A DNA stretch of 64,000 nt from Erythrophleum ivorense (lineage: Eukaryota > Streptophyta > Magnoliopsida > Fabales > Fabaceae), in NCBI GenBank assembly GCA_026724425.1, contig JAIUCV010000584.1, positions 372,001-436,000 on the forward strand, written 5' to 3'. Below are positions 12,441 through 24,740 of this stretch, in pieces. The notes beneath the pieces were generated by a model. That model saw nothing but the letters and a program-made list of their open reading frames with translations. It had not been told where the DNA came from and did not search any database. A program made the translations under genes and the position numbers. Positions within the stretch are counted from its first letter, which is position 1; every line of letters begins with the position of its first letter.

Positions 12441-13009
12441 GTTTATTTGTAAATTGAATTGATGATTCTGGTATTGATGATATGAAATTGCATTGTATTA
12501 ATTAATCTGTACATATATATGGAATTTGCCTGTTGTTACTAAGATTGTATATCTCACCCCGATTGTGGGCTAACATTTTCAGGGATTGGACCTTTTAGTG
12601 ACAAGGAGAAAATTAATGAAAGCTTATTATATGATTTAATAGTAGGTAGGTTTGAAAACCTTGTCAGATTGTATTTGTATAACTAGACTATTAACTTTAT
12701 GTAATTGCCATATTGCATCATGAATTGCCAAGCATAGGGATGTAATCATTTGATACATCATATGTCAACTTAAACTAGTGATGTATGGAATTTCTAATGG
12801 GACTTATGTTTGAATGGAAATGTGAGTAGTGTATGAACTATTTGCTATCATTGATCTATGAACTCACTGGTTTATGGTGGCTAGAGGGTTAAGGATCCAC
12901 ATTTGAGTTTTGAATGGGTAATAATAGATGTGTTAAGTAGATTAGGTAAATGAAAGACACTAAATCTTCACAAACTAAGTTAAAGTGGCATAGAGTGTTG
13001 CTAGAGGGG

Positions 13010-13360
13010 GAATTGGAGAGCATGAAATGAAATCTTGGGAGTTATAGGAATAGAAGGGAATTGGCTGCGGCCAAAATTTAATTAGCCTCAACAAATGGTA
13101 ACAGAGGGTAATTGGCCGTGGTCAACATTTAATTGGCCTCGGCCAAATGTGGCGAAGCTGCCAGGAAAGAAAACAGAGAGCAATTGGCCACGACAAATAG
13201 TGAGGTTAGCCATGGCTAAGTCTGATAGGCAGGTTTAGGGGTGTTTCAGAGGGTATTTAGCCGCAGCGAAATGTAAAATTTGTGAAGGTGTAAGGAGTTG
13301 AACTCGAAAGTAATTGGTCGTGGCAGAAGGGAATTTAGCCGCGGCGAAGGTGCTCAATTT
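13010..13360 (+). repeat. Degenerate CCGCGG-type motif array in G2 LTR
   Basis: Irregular repeats of a motif like ATTGGCCGCGGC followed by A/G-rich bases, present in intact and C-to-T-decayed forms (GGCCGTGG, GGCCTCGG, GGCCACG, AGCCGCAG, AGCCGCGG). The equivalent region of the other G2 LTRs (14690-15070, 34270-34370 with 38160-38300, 50280-50690) is similarly GC-rich. Confidence 0.55.
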
Positions 13361-13663
13361 CTGATATTCACCACCTTAGTTTCTTTTATGGTAATACTAA
13401 AGAATGATTTAGAAACACTTGTAGGAGGTTTTTATGAGTAGGAATTGATGGATGGAAGAATCAAAGGTTCCTTATTGATGATTAAATTTACTTGCACATT
13501 TGAATAATTGTGGTTGTCTAATTAATGACCCTAATAACATTAACGTTCAAATTTCCCTACATTTTTCAAATATAATTAGTTGTAATGACTTTCAACATTG
13601 ATTTATGGTTATTAATCACATACTTAACCTTAATTATGATGATTAGAAGTTAGGTTCATTACA

Positions 13664-13937
13664 CATAATGCATTCTATGTTTCATAGCTCAAAAAGTACC
13701 AACCCGACCCCTCACATTTTATAGAATATGAGAATGTGCAATTACAGGATGATCTATCATACATAGTATCACCAGATCAAATCATGGACGTTAGACTTGC
13801 AATTAAGGAATAAGATGATATTGTCGGTGAAAGTGGTTTAGAAGGGGTTATCTCCCAAAGAGGCTACCTGGGAACTAGAAGAAGAAATGAGAAAGAAGCA
13901 TCCAGTATGTTATCTAAATTTTGAGGATGAAATTTTT
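13664..13937 (+). pseudogene. pol: C-family gypsy integrase C-terminus (chromovirus type)
   Basis: Translation in shifting frames gives the end of a plant chromovirus integrase: an H-N-x-F-x-V-S block, L-K-K-Y-x-P-x-P, E-N-V-Q-L-Q-D-D-L-S-Y, a V-K-V-V block and E-A-T-W-E-L-E-E-E-M-R-K-K near 13860-13900. This is where a chromodomain-like tail would lie. Stops and frameshifts are present (for example at 13688 and 13830). Everything upstream is lost: the frame begins at the end of an inserted G2 LTR. It is followed directly by a PPT and a C LTR, so it is the 3' end of a C element. Confidence 0.82.
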
Positions 13938-13952
13938 TAAAGGAGAGAGAAT
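13938..13952 (+). other. C-element polypurine tract
   Basis: A purine run (AAAGGAGAGAGAAT) between the integrase tail and the C LTR start. Confidence 0.75.
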
Positions 13953-14359
13953 TATAATGTTTGATTTTCGTTAAATGACAGAAACGAGTACATTTTCAAA
14001 GCAAGTCCCCCCAAAATGAATTAGTTAAGGTTCCAAAAAATTTGAGTAACATTATAGACTCCAAAAAATGAGAATCCCAGGCTCAAACAGAAAGAAAAAT
14101 GGAGCAAGAATGAAGAAACAAAATTTAACAAAAAACTTACGAAACGTAAGGGCATGTTCGTAATTTTGAGCAAATTTTGGAATTCAAATAGGAAGGCTTT
14201 TTAAATGAAAGTTTTGAGTTCTTTAGAGTTCTCAAAGGCCCTGAAAATTATGGAAAGTCCCGAAACAGTTAAAACCCCTCCAATGGACATCTCCAAAAGT
14301 CGGTGTACCCAAACTTTGATAGATTCGTTTGGGAAGGTTTTAGTTTTGATTTAAGTAAT
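13953..14359 (+). mobile_element. C-family 3' LTR, first part
   Basis: Begins TATAATGTTTG (TG decayed to TA) and matches the start of the C LTR at 61498 and, reversed, the right ends of those at 38139, 42277 and 58316. It is interrupted at 14360 by a minus-strand G2 element and resumes at about 21557, with roughly 150 bp of LTR missing. Confidence 0.82.
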
Positions 14360-14763
14360 TGTGACAACCCTACCTTCCTATCATTGTAACTATGGTTAGA
14401 TATATGATTAATCATTAATTATCAAGGTTTGGAGTTGTTACAATTCATCACATTGTGAAAATATGAAAAAATTTGAACCTTGATGATGTTAGGGTCATCA
14501 CCATACCACCACAAACAAAACAAAATTTTCATAAAAGAAATCCTACTATCATAAGGGGTTTATGATTCATCCGTCCATCAGTTTCAATACCCAATAACCT
14601 CTCACAAGTGTTCCTATATCATTTTTTACCATTACCATTGAAGAAATTGGGGTTTCTAGGCTCAAAATGGGAGTTTGGGGACTTGCGCCGCGGCCAGCTT
14701 TCATGGCATCGCAGTGGAAATGCCTCCTAGAACTACTTTTCTCAACCTCACGATTCTTGCCTC

Positions 14764-14888
14764 GCTGCAATATATTTGCACCTCGGCGAGTTTCCATTCT
14801 GTTAGCTCCGCCTCGGCACAATATATTTGCGCCTCGGCGAGTTTCCATTCTGTCAGCTCCGCCTCGGCGAGTTTCCATTCTGTCAGCT
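14764..14888 (+). repeat. Tandem repeat, about 51-bp unit
   Basis: Two and a half copies of a unit containing CAATATATTTG, GCCTCGGCGAGTTTCC and ATTCTGTCAGCTCC. It lies in the GC-rich part of the G2 LTR. The other G2 LTRs do not show this expansion, so it is probably specific to this copy. Confidence 0.8.
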
Positions 14889-15706
14889 TTTAGGCAATTT
14901 TTCCCACTTTGCGCCGCGGTGCGATTTATCAGGCCGCGGCACTCCTCGCCACTGTCACTCTGTAGGCTAATTTTCTTCTCTTGCGCCATGGTGGGATTGG
15001 TTATGCTGCAACACCTTTCGGCTCTGTTCCTCATTTGGCCGCGGCGAAGCCCTCTTGGCCGCGACGAGACTCCCTCTTGTGACTATATTACCCAAATTTC
15101 GTCCCACACACTCTAGCCCTCATCTAAGGAGCACTCTAGGACTACTTTCTCTAATTTTATATGACTCAAATGGTATTTATCTATCCTATTTACCCATCAA
15201 TCCCTCTATTACCATTACAAAACATGGATACTATTTCCTACTTGTCCCACTAGCTTATATCAGCAAATTCAAGAATAAGTGACAGCAAATGTATTATGGT
15301 CACAAGGTGCATGGGATCAATGCTTAATGTTCATATAAAATCGAATCACTTATCCATTATTAGCCAATTACAATCAAAATGTTCAATCCCATGATAATCA
15401 AATTACATATACAATCCCTATACTTGGCAACTCATGATGCAATGCAGCAATGATACAAAACTAGCAATTTAGTTACAATACATTTTGTCAAAGCTCTTAA
15501 ACCGATGTGCTACCAAACCATTTAGCAAACTCCCATTAATTTTCTCCTTGCCATTAAGAGGTCCAGTCCCTGAAAATGTTAGCCCATAACGGGGTGAGAT
15601 ATACAATCTTAGTAATAAAAGGGCAGATTCCATATATATGTACAAGTTAATCAATCTAATGCAATTTCATGTCATCAATACCAGAATCATCAATTCAATT
15701 CGTAAA

Positions 15707-15945
15707 TGAACTAGTTGAACTACCAATGACTACTGTCCCATACCAGCAATCATGCATAATATGTTAATGGCCAATAACACTAGGAATGGTCCGTCCACGA
15801 CACCAACTCCCCAATGAGCACAACCTGGGCTCAGTGCATCTGAGGTCTGATCACAACCCGGTGCTCGATCAAAACACATGCACGGGTGGCAGCCGCACCA
15901 CAGCTCCACCATGGACTCATAAGGTCTAATCACAATAACAATTCA
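15707..15945 (-). repeat. G2 LTR conserved core, copy 2
   Basis: Reverse-complement match to 12221-12440. The hairpin is kept with a G-T pair (GTGGT-GCGGCT-GCCAC on the minus strand). Confidence 0.75.
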
Positions 15946-17463
15946 AGTAGTCAACTAACCATTTAATATTTCAAAATCATATATGTGCAAACAATATCAG
16001 ATCAACATGAACATATACATGGAAGTGGAAAATAACCCTAGTTACCTCAATGAAGCCAATTACTCTTCCCCTAGCTACCATAATAATCCAAATGCTCACC
16101 AAGCCTATAATAAGCATAATTATCATCATTTCTAATCACCATCAAATATCCAAAGAGTTGAACTACTAATGACAGCTAGAGGTTACTCACCTAATTACCA
16201 AGGGACTTAATTTCGGATTCCAACTTTCCCACACCAGAAATTGCCATAGTTCACTCCAATTTCTGGGTAATTTCACATGAAACTAAAGCCCATATCATAG
16301 GTCAACTATAGGGGTCTCAAACTAATAAAAAATGCATCAAAATGGGAAGGATATACTCGCTTAACAACAGCTATAGCCTCACCTCCGAAAATCCACCATG
16401 GACTCACCAAAATTCGTATTTCAATCATCAAGCCCAAAAAATTAGGTTTTCCACCATTATCTCCTTGTAATTTCACACAATAACAGAACCCATTATGATA
16501 TTACATCCTTAGGGGCATTTTCCAGCAATGTGATACACAAAATGGAAGGGAAAAGCTTACCTAATCCTCCCTCTAACCTCCAAGTCCAAAAATCTTGCAA
16601 GGAAACACCCAACACCAAATTTCAGATTTGAGGAGAAGATGAAAATACTCAAACCCAAAAATTAATCAGACCAAAATGAAGAGGAGGATGAGAGGGTCAA
16701 GTTATATATAACTCACCTTGGCTAAATCATCCTCTTGGAGTCAAAATGGAGCCTCCATATTGGTAGAACCCTAGCCTCCCTTGAACCTCCGAATTTCCTC
16801 TCTTGAGTTTCAGCAAAATGAGGGAGAGGCTAAAGAGTTAGGGTTTAGTTGTGTTTGTGTTGGGTCCCAAGTGGGTTGTGGGTTGACCCATCAGCCTAAG
16901 GTCCAATTGGGCTCATTATTTCAAGTGGGCTGGTGCTAGATGAGATGGGCTGCAGAAAATTTAAAGCTAGAAGTGGGATGTGCTGACCCAATGGCCCAAT
17001 TCTTTGTGGGTTCAGATTTTGTATACTTGTTGGGCCTTATTTCATGAGTTGGGTTGCAGAAATTTGATTAGGCTAGGCCAAGTTCCAAGAGTCAATCCAA
17101 CTTGGGTCTGCATAATGTGTGTTGGGCCAACTATAAGGGCTCATGTAAATTGGGTCTTGGGCCTCTCTTTTCACTAAATCAAATTGGGCTATTACTAGGT
17201 GATCTCTCTTGGCCCAAATCTCATGATAAGGAGTTGGGCTTAACCTAAAATCATTGGGCCCCCATAAATCCTTACCTATGGCTTATTTAAATTAATTTTT
17301 GGGCCCAAATTAGGTTTTAATCTAATCGAAATCTTAAACCCATATTAATAATGTATTTCTCTAAAATCCTCATTCACTTAACTTGCCCAATCATCCTATA
17401 TTAATTATTCCTAATTAATCTAAATCTATGATTAACACCTTAATTAATTTTCAGGGTGTTACA

Positions 17464-17480
17464 TTCTCCCCTCCTTTTAG
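17464..17480 (-). other. G2 polypurine tract
   Basis: On the minus strand CTAAAAGGAGGGGAGAA immediately precedes the LTR start. Confidence 0.87.
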
Positions 17481-20400
17481 AAATTTTATCCTCAAAATTA
17501 GTTATACCTTACCCAATTAATATTGGACAATTCATCCTCATAACCTCCTCCTTGACAGCTCAGATTGTCTTATCAGAGACTAGTCCCCTCCTACAACTTT
17601 CTTGGGGAGGACGTTCTTGTCATGCTACCACTTCACTTGATAATCACCACTCTATTTCTTCTAGTTAACCTACATCAAATGACATACCAACCTGAATATT
17701 CTATATTCTTTCTTTGCCCATAACTAAAGAGATCCTGACCAAGCCACACTTGATCATCTTATAGCAAGCTCTTGATACCTAGCTCAAATACATCCCAATT
17801 TTCTCTCCCTTCATAGTTTTTTTTTGTTTAGTTTAGTTTTATATCTTCCTCCTTTTTTTTTTCTTCTTTCTCTCCTCTCTCATCATTTTTTTTTTGTCGT
17901 TCTAGTAGCCGATCATTATATGTTTATGTAAATTTCCTTTCCTGCTTAACTCTCAATCTGTTTAAGAGATAACTCCTAGATACTTTAACTTAATTCTCCC
18001 TATTAGTTAATACCTAGAACTACAAGGAATTCCACTTAGTCAGTTGTCTTAGTATTTATTCCACTAATGGCAATATAAGTAAGCAACTTTATTTCACAAT
18101 GAAATTTCATTCACCCTTCACTTAGATTACCCCTACATTTCTTTAGTCCAACCTTCTTAACTGAAATGGGTTTTGCCTTTGACAAGTTCATCTAGTTTAA
18201 GTTTTCAAGTCTTACATTCAACTATCTCATAAATTATTGCACACATTACCCTTATTCATTGTCCATTAGTAGAAGGTTCATTATTTTCATTAGACATATA
18301 GAATTCCCCTTTTTTTTTCAATTAGCACCCATTGAGATTCCCAAGGGCTAGAACTAATATAAAGTCCGATCTCACAACTTATCTCTTGAAGGCACCCAAC
18401 CACTTTAGGTTCACCTTCCCCATAGTTGAAATCGAACATAATCTTTCAGGTGAAAATGAACATGATATTCCAAGTCTAGATTATATTTTCTAATAGGACC
18501 TGATCTCAAGGGTGAGAGTACCTTGTCCAGAGCATAAAGGTAATTCTTTAGGACTTAGGAGTGAGTTTCTTTAAATCTTACAAGTCATAGTTTTAGTGGA
18601 TGGTTTATTAGATAATGTAATCTCCATCGCTTGCCTAAAACATTAAGAAATTTTTTTTTTAACTCCTGGTGATGGTTCCTTATAGACAACCTGATCACCC
18701 CTCCTCAGAGGTAACCAACATAGGAAAATCCTTAGTAGACCTCTTTTCTCTCTCTTCTTCTACTCTCTTTTTTTTTTATACTTGTGAGGACAACACCGTA
18801 ACCACATACAGATGGTCCCTAAGACCACCCTGGTCAATAGATCTAAGTGTTTCATCCTAGTTCTCAGCTACAACAAGCATTAGTAGTTAACTTAATGACA
18901 TCTATACTCATTTGATGTCAACTAAACATCTCTCTAGGTTTTATGTCATTATATAGTCCAAAAGGGTTGCACTTTCACATCTTCTACCCCCAACTAAGAT
19001 ATTTTCATACAAGTACAGTCATTCATTCTTCAACTAGCATACTTCTTGCCCCCTTTTTTTTAGAAATTCATAATGATTCCCTAAAGAGTAACGGGATAAT
19101 ATCTTGTCAACAAGGTTTAAGATTCTATCAACAAGATCTTATATTCATTAATGTAAAATCCAAGACCTTGTCAATAAGGTTCTCTGACAACAAGTACAAG
19201 GTCTTTTGACCATACATTATGGCATGATATGAGATGGTATGATAGTTTTTGTCCTTACACAATGGCCTACGCCAACCACAACTAACTCTTTCACTCCTCT
19301 AGAAGATTTTAGGCCTCAATTCATGCCTGACTATTAGGAGTTAAATTAACATAAATAAGAGACTTAGGGAGTCTTTTCATTATCAAGCATTCCCTAATTA
19401 TCAACGGATCAAGTAGGGATTCCTAGTGGGATAACTCAAGTATCATTTACCACTAGTATTTCACCCTCCCTTGTCAGTCATCGTATTGAGGTTTTATTAT
19501 AGTAACATAAGTTAATTGCATTACTGCCACCTCTCATTCCTTCCTCCTAGGTTATTATTCTAGATCAAGGAGTCTTTTTTTTTTAAATTACGGAGTTTTA
19601 CTACTACAGCAATTATTAGTCCATCTTGAATTCCTAATGTTGTCTTTACTCCTTTAATCACACCACACGTGATATATAACAATAATATTACTAATGGCGA
19701 AATTAGACTTTGCCTTCAATATTAGCAGGCAATGCTTTTCTATGGCCATACGCATGCTCATCACCCCGTGATGACTATATCTCAACCACTTGTACACACA
19801 CGGGTACCATTTCATTCTCTCTTTAGATGGATCCTTACTATCAAGATCTCCTCTTTACCTTCCAGGTGGAAAGTCTACTTAGTCTAGTTTGACGCCAATT
19901 TGGTGGTTGAAATTCATCAAATCATATGATAAGTGACACGCCTCGCATGCCCTTAGCACCAAAGTGCCGATCAATGAGCACGTCCCACGTGCCTCTAGCA
20001 CCAGAGTACTATAGAATCTTACCTTACACTCCCCGAGTGTATCATGCACGTAAAGTGCCTCTAACCACCACCCAAATACACGTCAACACATAGCATAAGT
20101 AAACTAAATTACACAAGAGACAACATGCATAAGCACCCCATGCCAGTGCACTTCACCCTTATCACACTAAAGGGTTGTCTTTCCTCTTATCATAATCTCT
20201 CCCTTTTTCCATAGTACACTAAAGGAGGATCCTTAAAGCTCTCAAGATTCCTTCCAAAACATCATCTCCCTTAATTTCTTGCTTTAAAGTCACTATCCCC
20301 CATTTAGAAATGGACTCGACAATCTTAAGGGTTCCTTGTCCTCTTTTCTTGTCATCATTAGCTAAATATGGCTTACTTACTCCAATAGTTTGAATAAAAC

Positions 20401-21412
20401 AATTTGAAATGTTCTTTAGCTCTTATTATCCTTATTCATTAGGCCCAAATTGCGGTAGCTAGGATCAAGTAATTGTATTCTTTATTAATTGAGATTAGCA
20501 AGTGGGTTAGGACCTCTTTACCTATAAAGCCTCAACATCGGGGACCTTTCAAAGTCTACATAATCCTAACTCATTATGGATTGTTCATCACTTTATATAT
20601 TTAGTCAATAACACTTGTTTATTACACATCAATTTCATGATCAATTTCTTGATTGCAAGTAAGGTTTACATCTTACCCTTCTGTAAGGTTCTTATAGCTA
20701 GTCAAGTGTTTTACTCTGTACCATTGCCTTTTAAGTCCTCAACATCACTCTAGATGGCCTTTGAAAGGCTTAGAATTTCACTTAGGTAAATATTTGCTAC
20801 TCTTGTTGTGATCAGTTGACTACTTCGATAGGCCAGTCAATTGGTCGGCTGTACCCAATTGACTTGCTTAATAAATGGCAGTCAACTGGTCATAAACGCT
20901 ATTAGTAGCCTTGTTCATCATCCTTATCTGTTACTTGGTCTCATTCATTCAGTCAACTGGTGCCTCACAGCGAGTGACTGGTGCATCTATTGGTAGCCAG
21001 TTAGTAACAAGCCTCAACCAGTTATCTATTTAGACTGAGACCAATAACCTAATCTCCGAAGCAAAGAAGGGAAAAATTCTAATCTTTTCATTGGCATTAA
21101 CAATCTCAAGTCTCAAAATTAGCGATACTAAAGTGTCATGAAGTAAAATCTAACTATACTCTATTACTCTCCAAGGTATACTTATTATGATAGGTGATGT
21201 TCTAAATAAAACTCAAGAAACAGTCATTTTAATCAAGTATTACAAGCATCATATCATCATTCTTCTTATACTTCCTTCCAGCACATAAGGCACATCAATT
21301 ATATGTTTGCCTAATTAGCTATTCTCATGAGCTAATACCATGCCAATTATGCATCATGATTGCCAAGCTTCTAGTTATAAAATTTAAATTAGAACGGCTG
21401 TCCTGAACCATT
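17481..21412 (-). mobile_element. Non-coding interior of G2 element
   Basis: About 3.9 kb, pyrimidine-rich on the plus strand and so purine-rich in the sense of the element. I find no gag or pol motif and no long frame. Only the stretch next to the PPT (17481-17650) has faint resemblance to a gypsy integrase tail. A coding relative with the same LTR lies at 44153-48245, so this is probably a non-autonomous derivative. 20816-20956 holds five TTGAC/GTCAA cores. Confidence 0.65.
20816..20956 (-). promoter_or_regulatory. Cluster of W-box-like TTGAC cores
   Basis: TTGAC or its complement occurs at 20816, 20836, 20859, 20881 and 20952, several within a CCAGTTGACTG-like palindromic context. It lies about 0.5 kb inside the PBS of the minus-strand G2 element. 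TTGAC is the core bound by plant WRKY proteins; any function here is inference. Confidence 0.35.
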
Positions 21413-21424
21413 GCTCTAATACCA
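21413..21424 (-). other. Primer-binding site, tRNA-iMet type
   Basis: On the minus strand TGGTATTAGAGC, one base from the standard plant iMet PBS, 2 bp from the LTR end at 21427. Confidence 0.87.
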
Positions 21425-21426
21425 AC

Positions 21427-21556
21427 TGTGACAACCTACCTTCCTATCATTGTAACTATGGTTAGATATACACTTAATCATTAATTATCAAGGTTTGGAG
21501 TTGTTACAATTCATCACATTGTGAAAATATGGAAAAATTTGAACCTTGATATTAGG
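21427..21556 (-). mobile_element. G2 5' LTR remnant
   Basis: 130 bp matching 14360-14490, cut off at about 21557 where C-family sequence resumes after a short unmatched filler (about 21558-21585). The missing 3 kb of LTR and about 150 bp of neighbouring C LTR were probably removed in one deletion. Confidence 0.82.
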
Positions 21557-24500
21557 GCCCCCCTATACGATTAATCATTACAAGTCATTTTTCTTCCACC
21601 TATATATATAGGGTGCCCTACTCTCCCATTCACTTAGCCTCATATTTTTCTACCCCAAACCAGAGAAGAAACCCTAAGAGAGTGGCACACCAAGGGAAGA
21701 AGAAGAGGAGGAGAAATCAAGGCTTGAAGGTAAAGAATTTTGGTATTTTTTCATGCTTTCTTGTTTTGAAACCTCTTCTCCTCCATTCTTCTTTATTTTC
21801 TATGATTATAATAAAGTTTATAAATCTATTTTAAGGAGAAATTAAGGGAAAAATTTGGATTTGCAGAGAGGAGCCCAAAGAAGACAAGATTCAAGTGGAA
21901 AAAAAGGAAAAACAAAGGTAATTTCTTCTTTCATGGTTATTACCCCTTGCTTCCCTTCTTCCTATGTTTCACCCCACTCAAGAAGTCCTAGGAGGGCTTG
22001 GCTTTTAGGTAGAACCAAGGGTGATCTTAGGAAAAAGGGTGTGGAGATTAAGAATATGCAAAAAGAATTAACAAACAACAATGAAAATTCAAGATGCAAA
22101 ATCTAGGGGTTCAAGTGTTCCTTACAAAATCTGATTTTATATAATGATTCCTAGACTTAAATAAGTGCTTGAATGAACTCCTAAGATCCCTAGAAGCCCC
22201 CCATGTGCATCTTCCCTTGAGAAAACAAAGCAAACTCTATGGAAGCCAAAATCATGCATTGTCTCGGGCTAAGGGAGTTTGTGTACATAAGGAAAGTTTT
22301 AAATTTTTCTAAACCCATTTTTGAGTCATATATGATGAATGAAAGTGAGAGGAAGCTTTAGGAAAAATTTAGGAAGCCTAAAGAATGAGTTGTTGCCTTA
22401 TGTTCCATAATATGACCTAAAAATGTAACATATAGTTAGGCTCTTTATTTTAATTGTGTGATGACTTCAAGAGATTTAAAAAGAGTCAAGAATCATATAT
22501 GAAAGAAAAGAATGGAGTTTAGAATTTATTTGAGGGGTGTTGCTTCATTAGGTGCATTTTTGGAAACATAAAGGGGTTAATGAGCCAAGTTAATGTCTAA
22601 GCAAGTTGTGTAGCCTTAGAATTAATTTCGTGAACCTAATTGGCTTCCATTAATTATGTCTAGGCCTAGAGAAATCATTCCCACACATTGGTGTGTGTGA
22701 GGCCAAAGAAGGGAGAGGGAATTCAAGAGAAAAAGTGTGTGCTTGCTTCTAAGTTAGCTCACTCCACATTCTCTCATGCATGATTGCATGCTTAGCTTGT
22801 CTTTGAATGTGTGTATGTGTGTTTTAAGCCATGAAAAGTATGTTAGCATGATTTCCTATGCCATGGTACCATAATGATGCATTATGTTTCCAAATAATGT
22901 TTATGATGCTTGCTTTAGTTTGCTTGAGTGTGGTGAGGCCAAGAACCCTTAACTATGGTGAGGATGAGCCAAGAACCCTTAACATTGGTTGAGACAAAGT
23001 AAAAAGTCTTCCAAAAGTGAGGTTGACTCCCAAGAACAAGGTTGAGTCCAAGAACCTCTTAAAAAATAGGTGAAGCAAGTCTAAAATTCACAAGTGAATC
23101 AGTGAGGCCAATCCACTTGTTTGGCAAGCCTTTGTATGCTATATATGACTTGCTCAAATGTTGAAAATGCTTCTTGAATGTTTGTACATATTCATATGCC
23201 CATGCATGCATTTGTAAGATTGGTTTTGCATCTTTTATATGTGATTGAAAGGGAGATGAGCTATTGGGATTCTTTGAATCTCATTCCCTCTTTTCTGATG
23301 TTCTAACATGATAAGTGGACCAAGAGAGCAAGGGAATGGAAACCAACCACATGAGAAATGAGAGCTTGACACTAAAGTGATGGATTTAGTTACTTTAAGG
23401 ATTTATGAATGATAATTAATGTAATCTATTATTGTATAAGACCCATGACCTCTTGAATATATATAATTATGATAACATGTGATGTATAAATGAAAGATTA
23501 TGTTATGTGACCATTAGAATGTATATTAAGCTTGAACTAACAAATTTTGCTTCTTGAAAGTTTGATGCATTAGTGTATAAATGGAAGTGGAGCAGTCAAA
23601 ATGAGATGTATGAGGTTTGGGACCACTTGGTCAGATCATATAAGTCATATTCATGCTTTTGGACTTGCCCAAGAGGTGCCAAACATCAGAGGAGATCATT
23701 TGGACACTTTGATATCCCATATGGAGCATAAATTGACCATATTGGAAACCTATACCACTTTTTATCTAAATGAGTTCTTCTTGATCAGAGATTTGACATG
23801 CAATTAGAGCTTGTTGAGAGCTTTTTAGGAAGCAAAAGAACAGAATTTTTAGAGGTCTAGAGAATATTTGATGAATTTTCAAAGTTGAAAAAAAATTTTG
23901 ATTTTGGTCATGTTACTGTTCATACTAGTTCAAAAATAAAATTTGTCACCCAGGGGGCCAATGATGTCCAATTTCCATGAAAATTTATAAGAAGAAACTT
24001 GACACTTCTAGTGACTTGTGCCAACTAGAAGCACCCCATTTGGATGTCTAGAGAGGGAGATAGAGTTTTGAAGATTCTGCCAAGTATCAGGCACTCAAAC
24101 TGATCTCAGGTACTTTTTAATTAGGTTTTGAGGTCTGGGTGTGCCTAAACTGGTATGGAATTATTTTTTCCCTCTAGCTAACATCTGTAGCTTTCCAAAT
24201 TAGTATCATTTACATAGATTGAAGTTTTTGAAATTAATTGGACATTTTTGAAATTTGTAGCAGAAAGCCGTGACACTACCAGTAGCTCGCTAGACCTCTG
24301 CACCTTTTTGAATATCAATCATCTTTTGTGTGGTGTTTCATGGTCTGGACATATTTTTACATAAAGTAGACATGTGTAGCTTTCTAGAATGGCAAAGAAT
24401 GCATTATTTTGATTTTTCTAGAATTCGTTATGATTTTTCAAAATTTGCAACAGAAATGAGAAAATTCTAGCCGAAAATGCATATATGAATTTTGTGTTCC

Positions 24501-24740
24501 TTTGTTTTCCATGAGTTGTAGGCCATTTTTGATGATAGAAATAAGTTGTATCTATGTAATTAAATGTGATAACATGATACATGAGCTCACATGGTCCACA
24601 TGACTCTGAATAAAATTTTCATACGCGATGCACCGCTAAAATACTCATTTCTTTAATACCATTATTTTGCCTCTTATATGAGTTGCATGATGTGAGGCAT
24701 AAATATAGCATGAAATAAACTAAAAATTTATGGTATTACA
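21557..24740 (+). mobile_element. C-family 3' LTR, second part
   Basis: Continuation of the LTR begun at 13953, ending in GGTATTACA at 24740. Together the two parts are about 3.6 kb, near the 3.5-3.7 kb of the complete C LTRs. It includes a TATA-like stretch (21601-21612), purine-rich blocks followed by GTAA donors near 21730 and 21918, and a degenerate tandem array at 22934-23060. ORFs here are short and not shared between copies. Confidence 0.82.
22934..23060 (+). repeat. Degenerate ~28-bp tandem array in C LTR
   Basis: Four to five units built on GAGCCAAGAACCCTTAAC, starting near 22934, 22964, 22990, 23018 and 23042. The same array exists in the other C LTRs (25060-25190, 36030-36220, 40200-40370, 56260-56400, 63419-63540), so it is an old, conserved part of the family. 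Confidence 0.65.

Larger units (their letters stand above)
11220..13663 (+). mobile_element. G2 LTR, 5'-truncated, plus strand
   Basis: Matches the G2 LTRs at 14360-17463 (reverse), 33802-44152 (reverse) and 48253-53630. About 570 bp of the LTR start is missing at the G1 border. It ends in TTCATTACA at 13663, inside the integrase frame of a C-family gypsy, so it was an insertion into that gene. GGTAAT at 13390-13395 is the uninterrupted counterpart of the site occupied by the L solo LTR at 50735. Confidence 0.85.
14360..17463 (-). mobile_element. G2 3' LTR (element on minus strand)
   Basis: 3104 bp, on the minus strand from TGTAACACCC (17463) to GGGTTGTCACA (14360). Its first 130 bp on the plus strand recur at 21427-21556 as the remnant of the 5' LTR. 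The conserved GC-rich core is at 15707-15945, the GC-rich motif region at 14690-15070, and a dense cluster of TGGGCY motifs at about 16860-17310. Apparent ORFs here (such as 14667-15116) are LTR sequence, not genes. Confidence 0.87.

Noticed and set aside
14667..15116. 149- and 155-codon ORFs on both strands
   Set aside because: They come from the GC-rich, tandemly repeated part of a G2 LTR and are not open in the other copies.
15730..15933. 67-codon ORF similar to one at 49206-49493
   Set aside because: Similarity is at DNA level in the G2 core; the third copy (42783-43005) is frameshifted and 12221-12440 has a stop, so a protein is unlikely.
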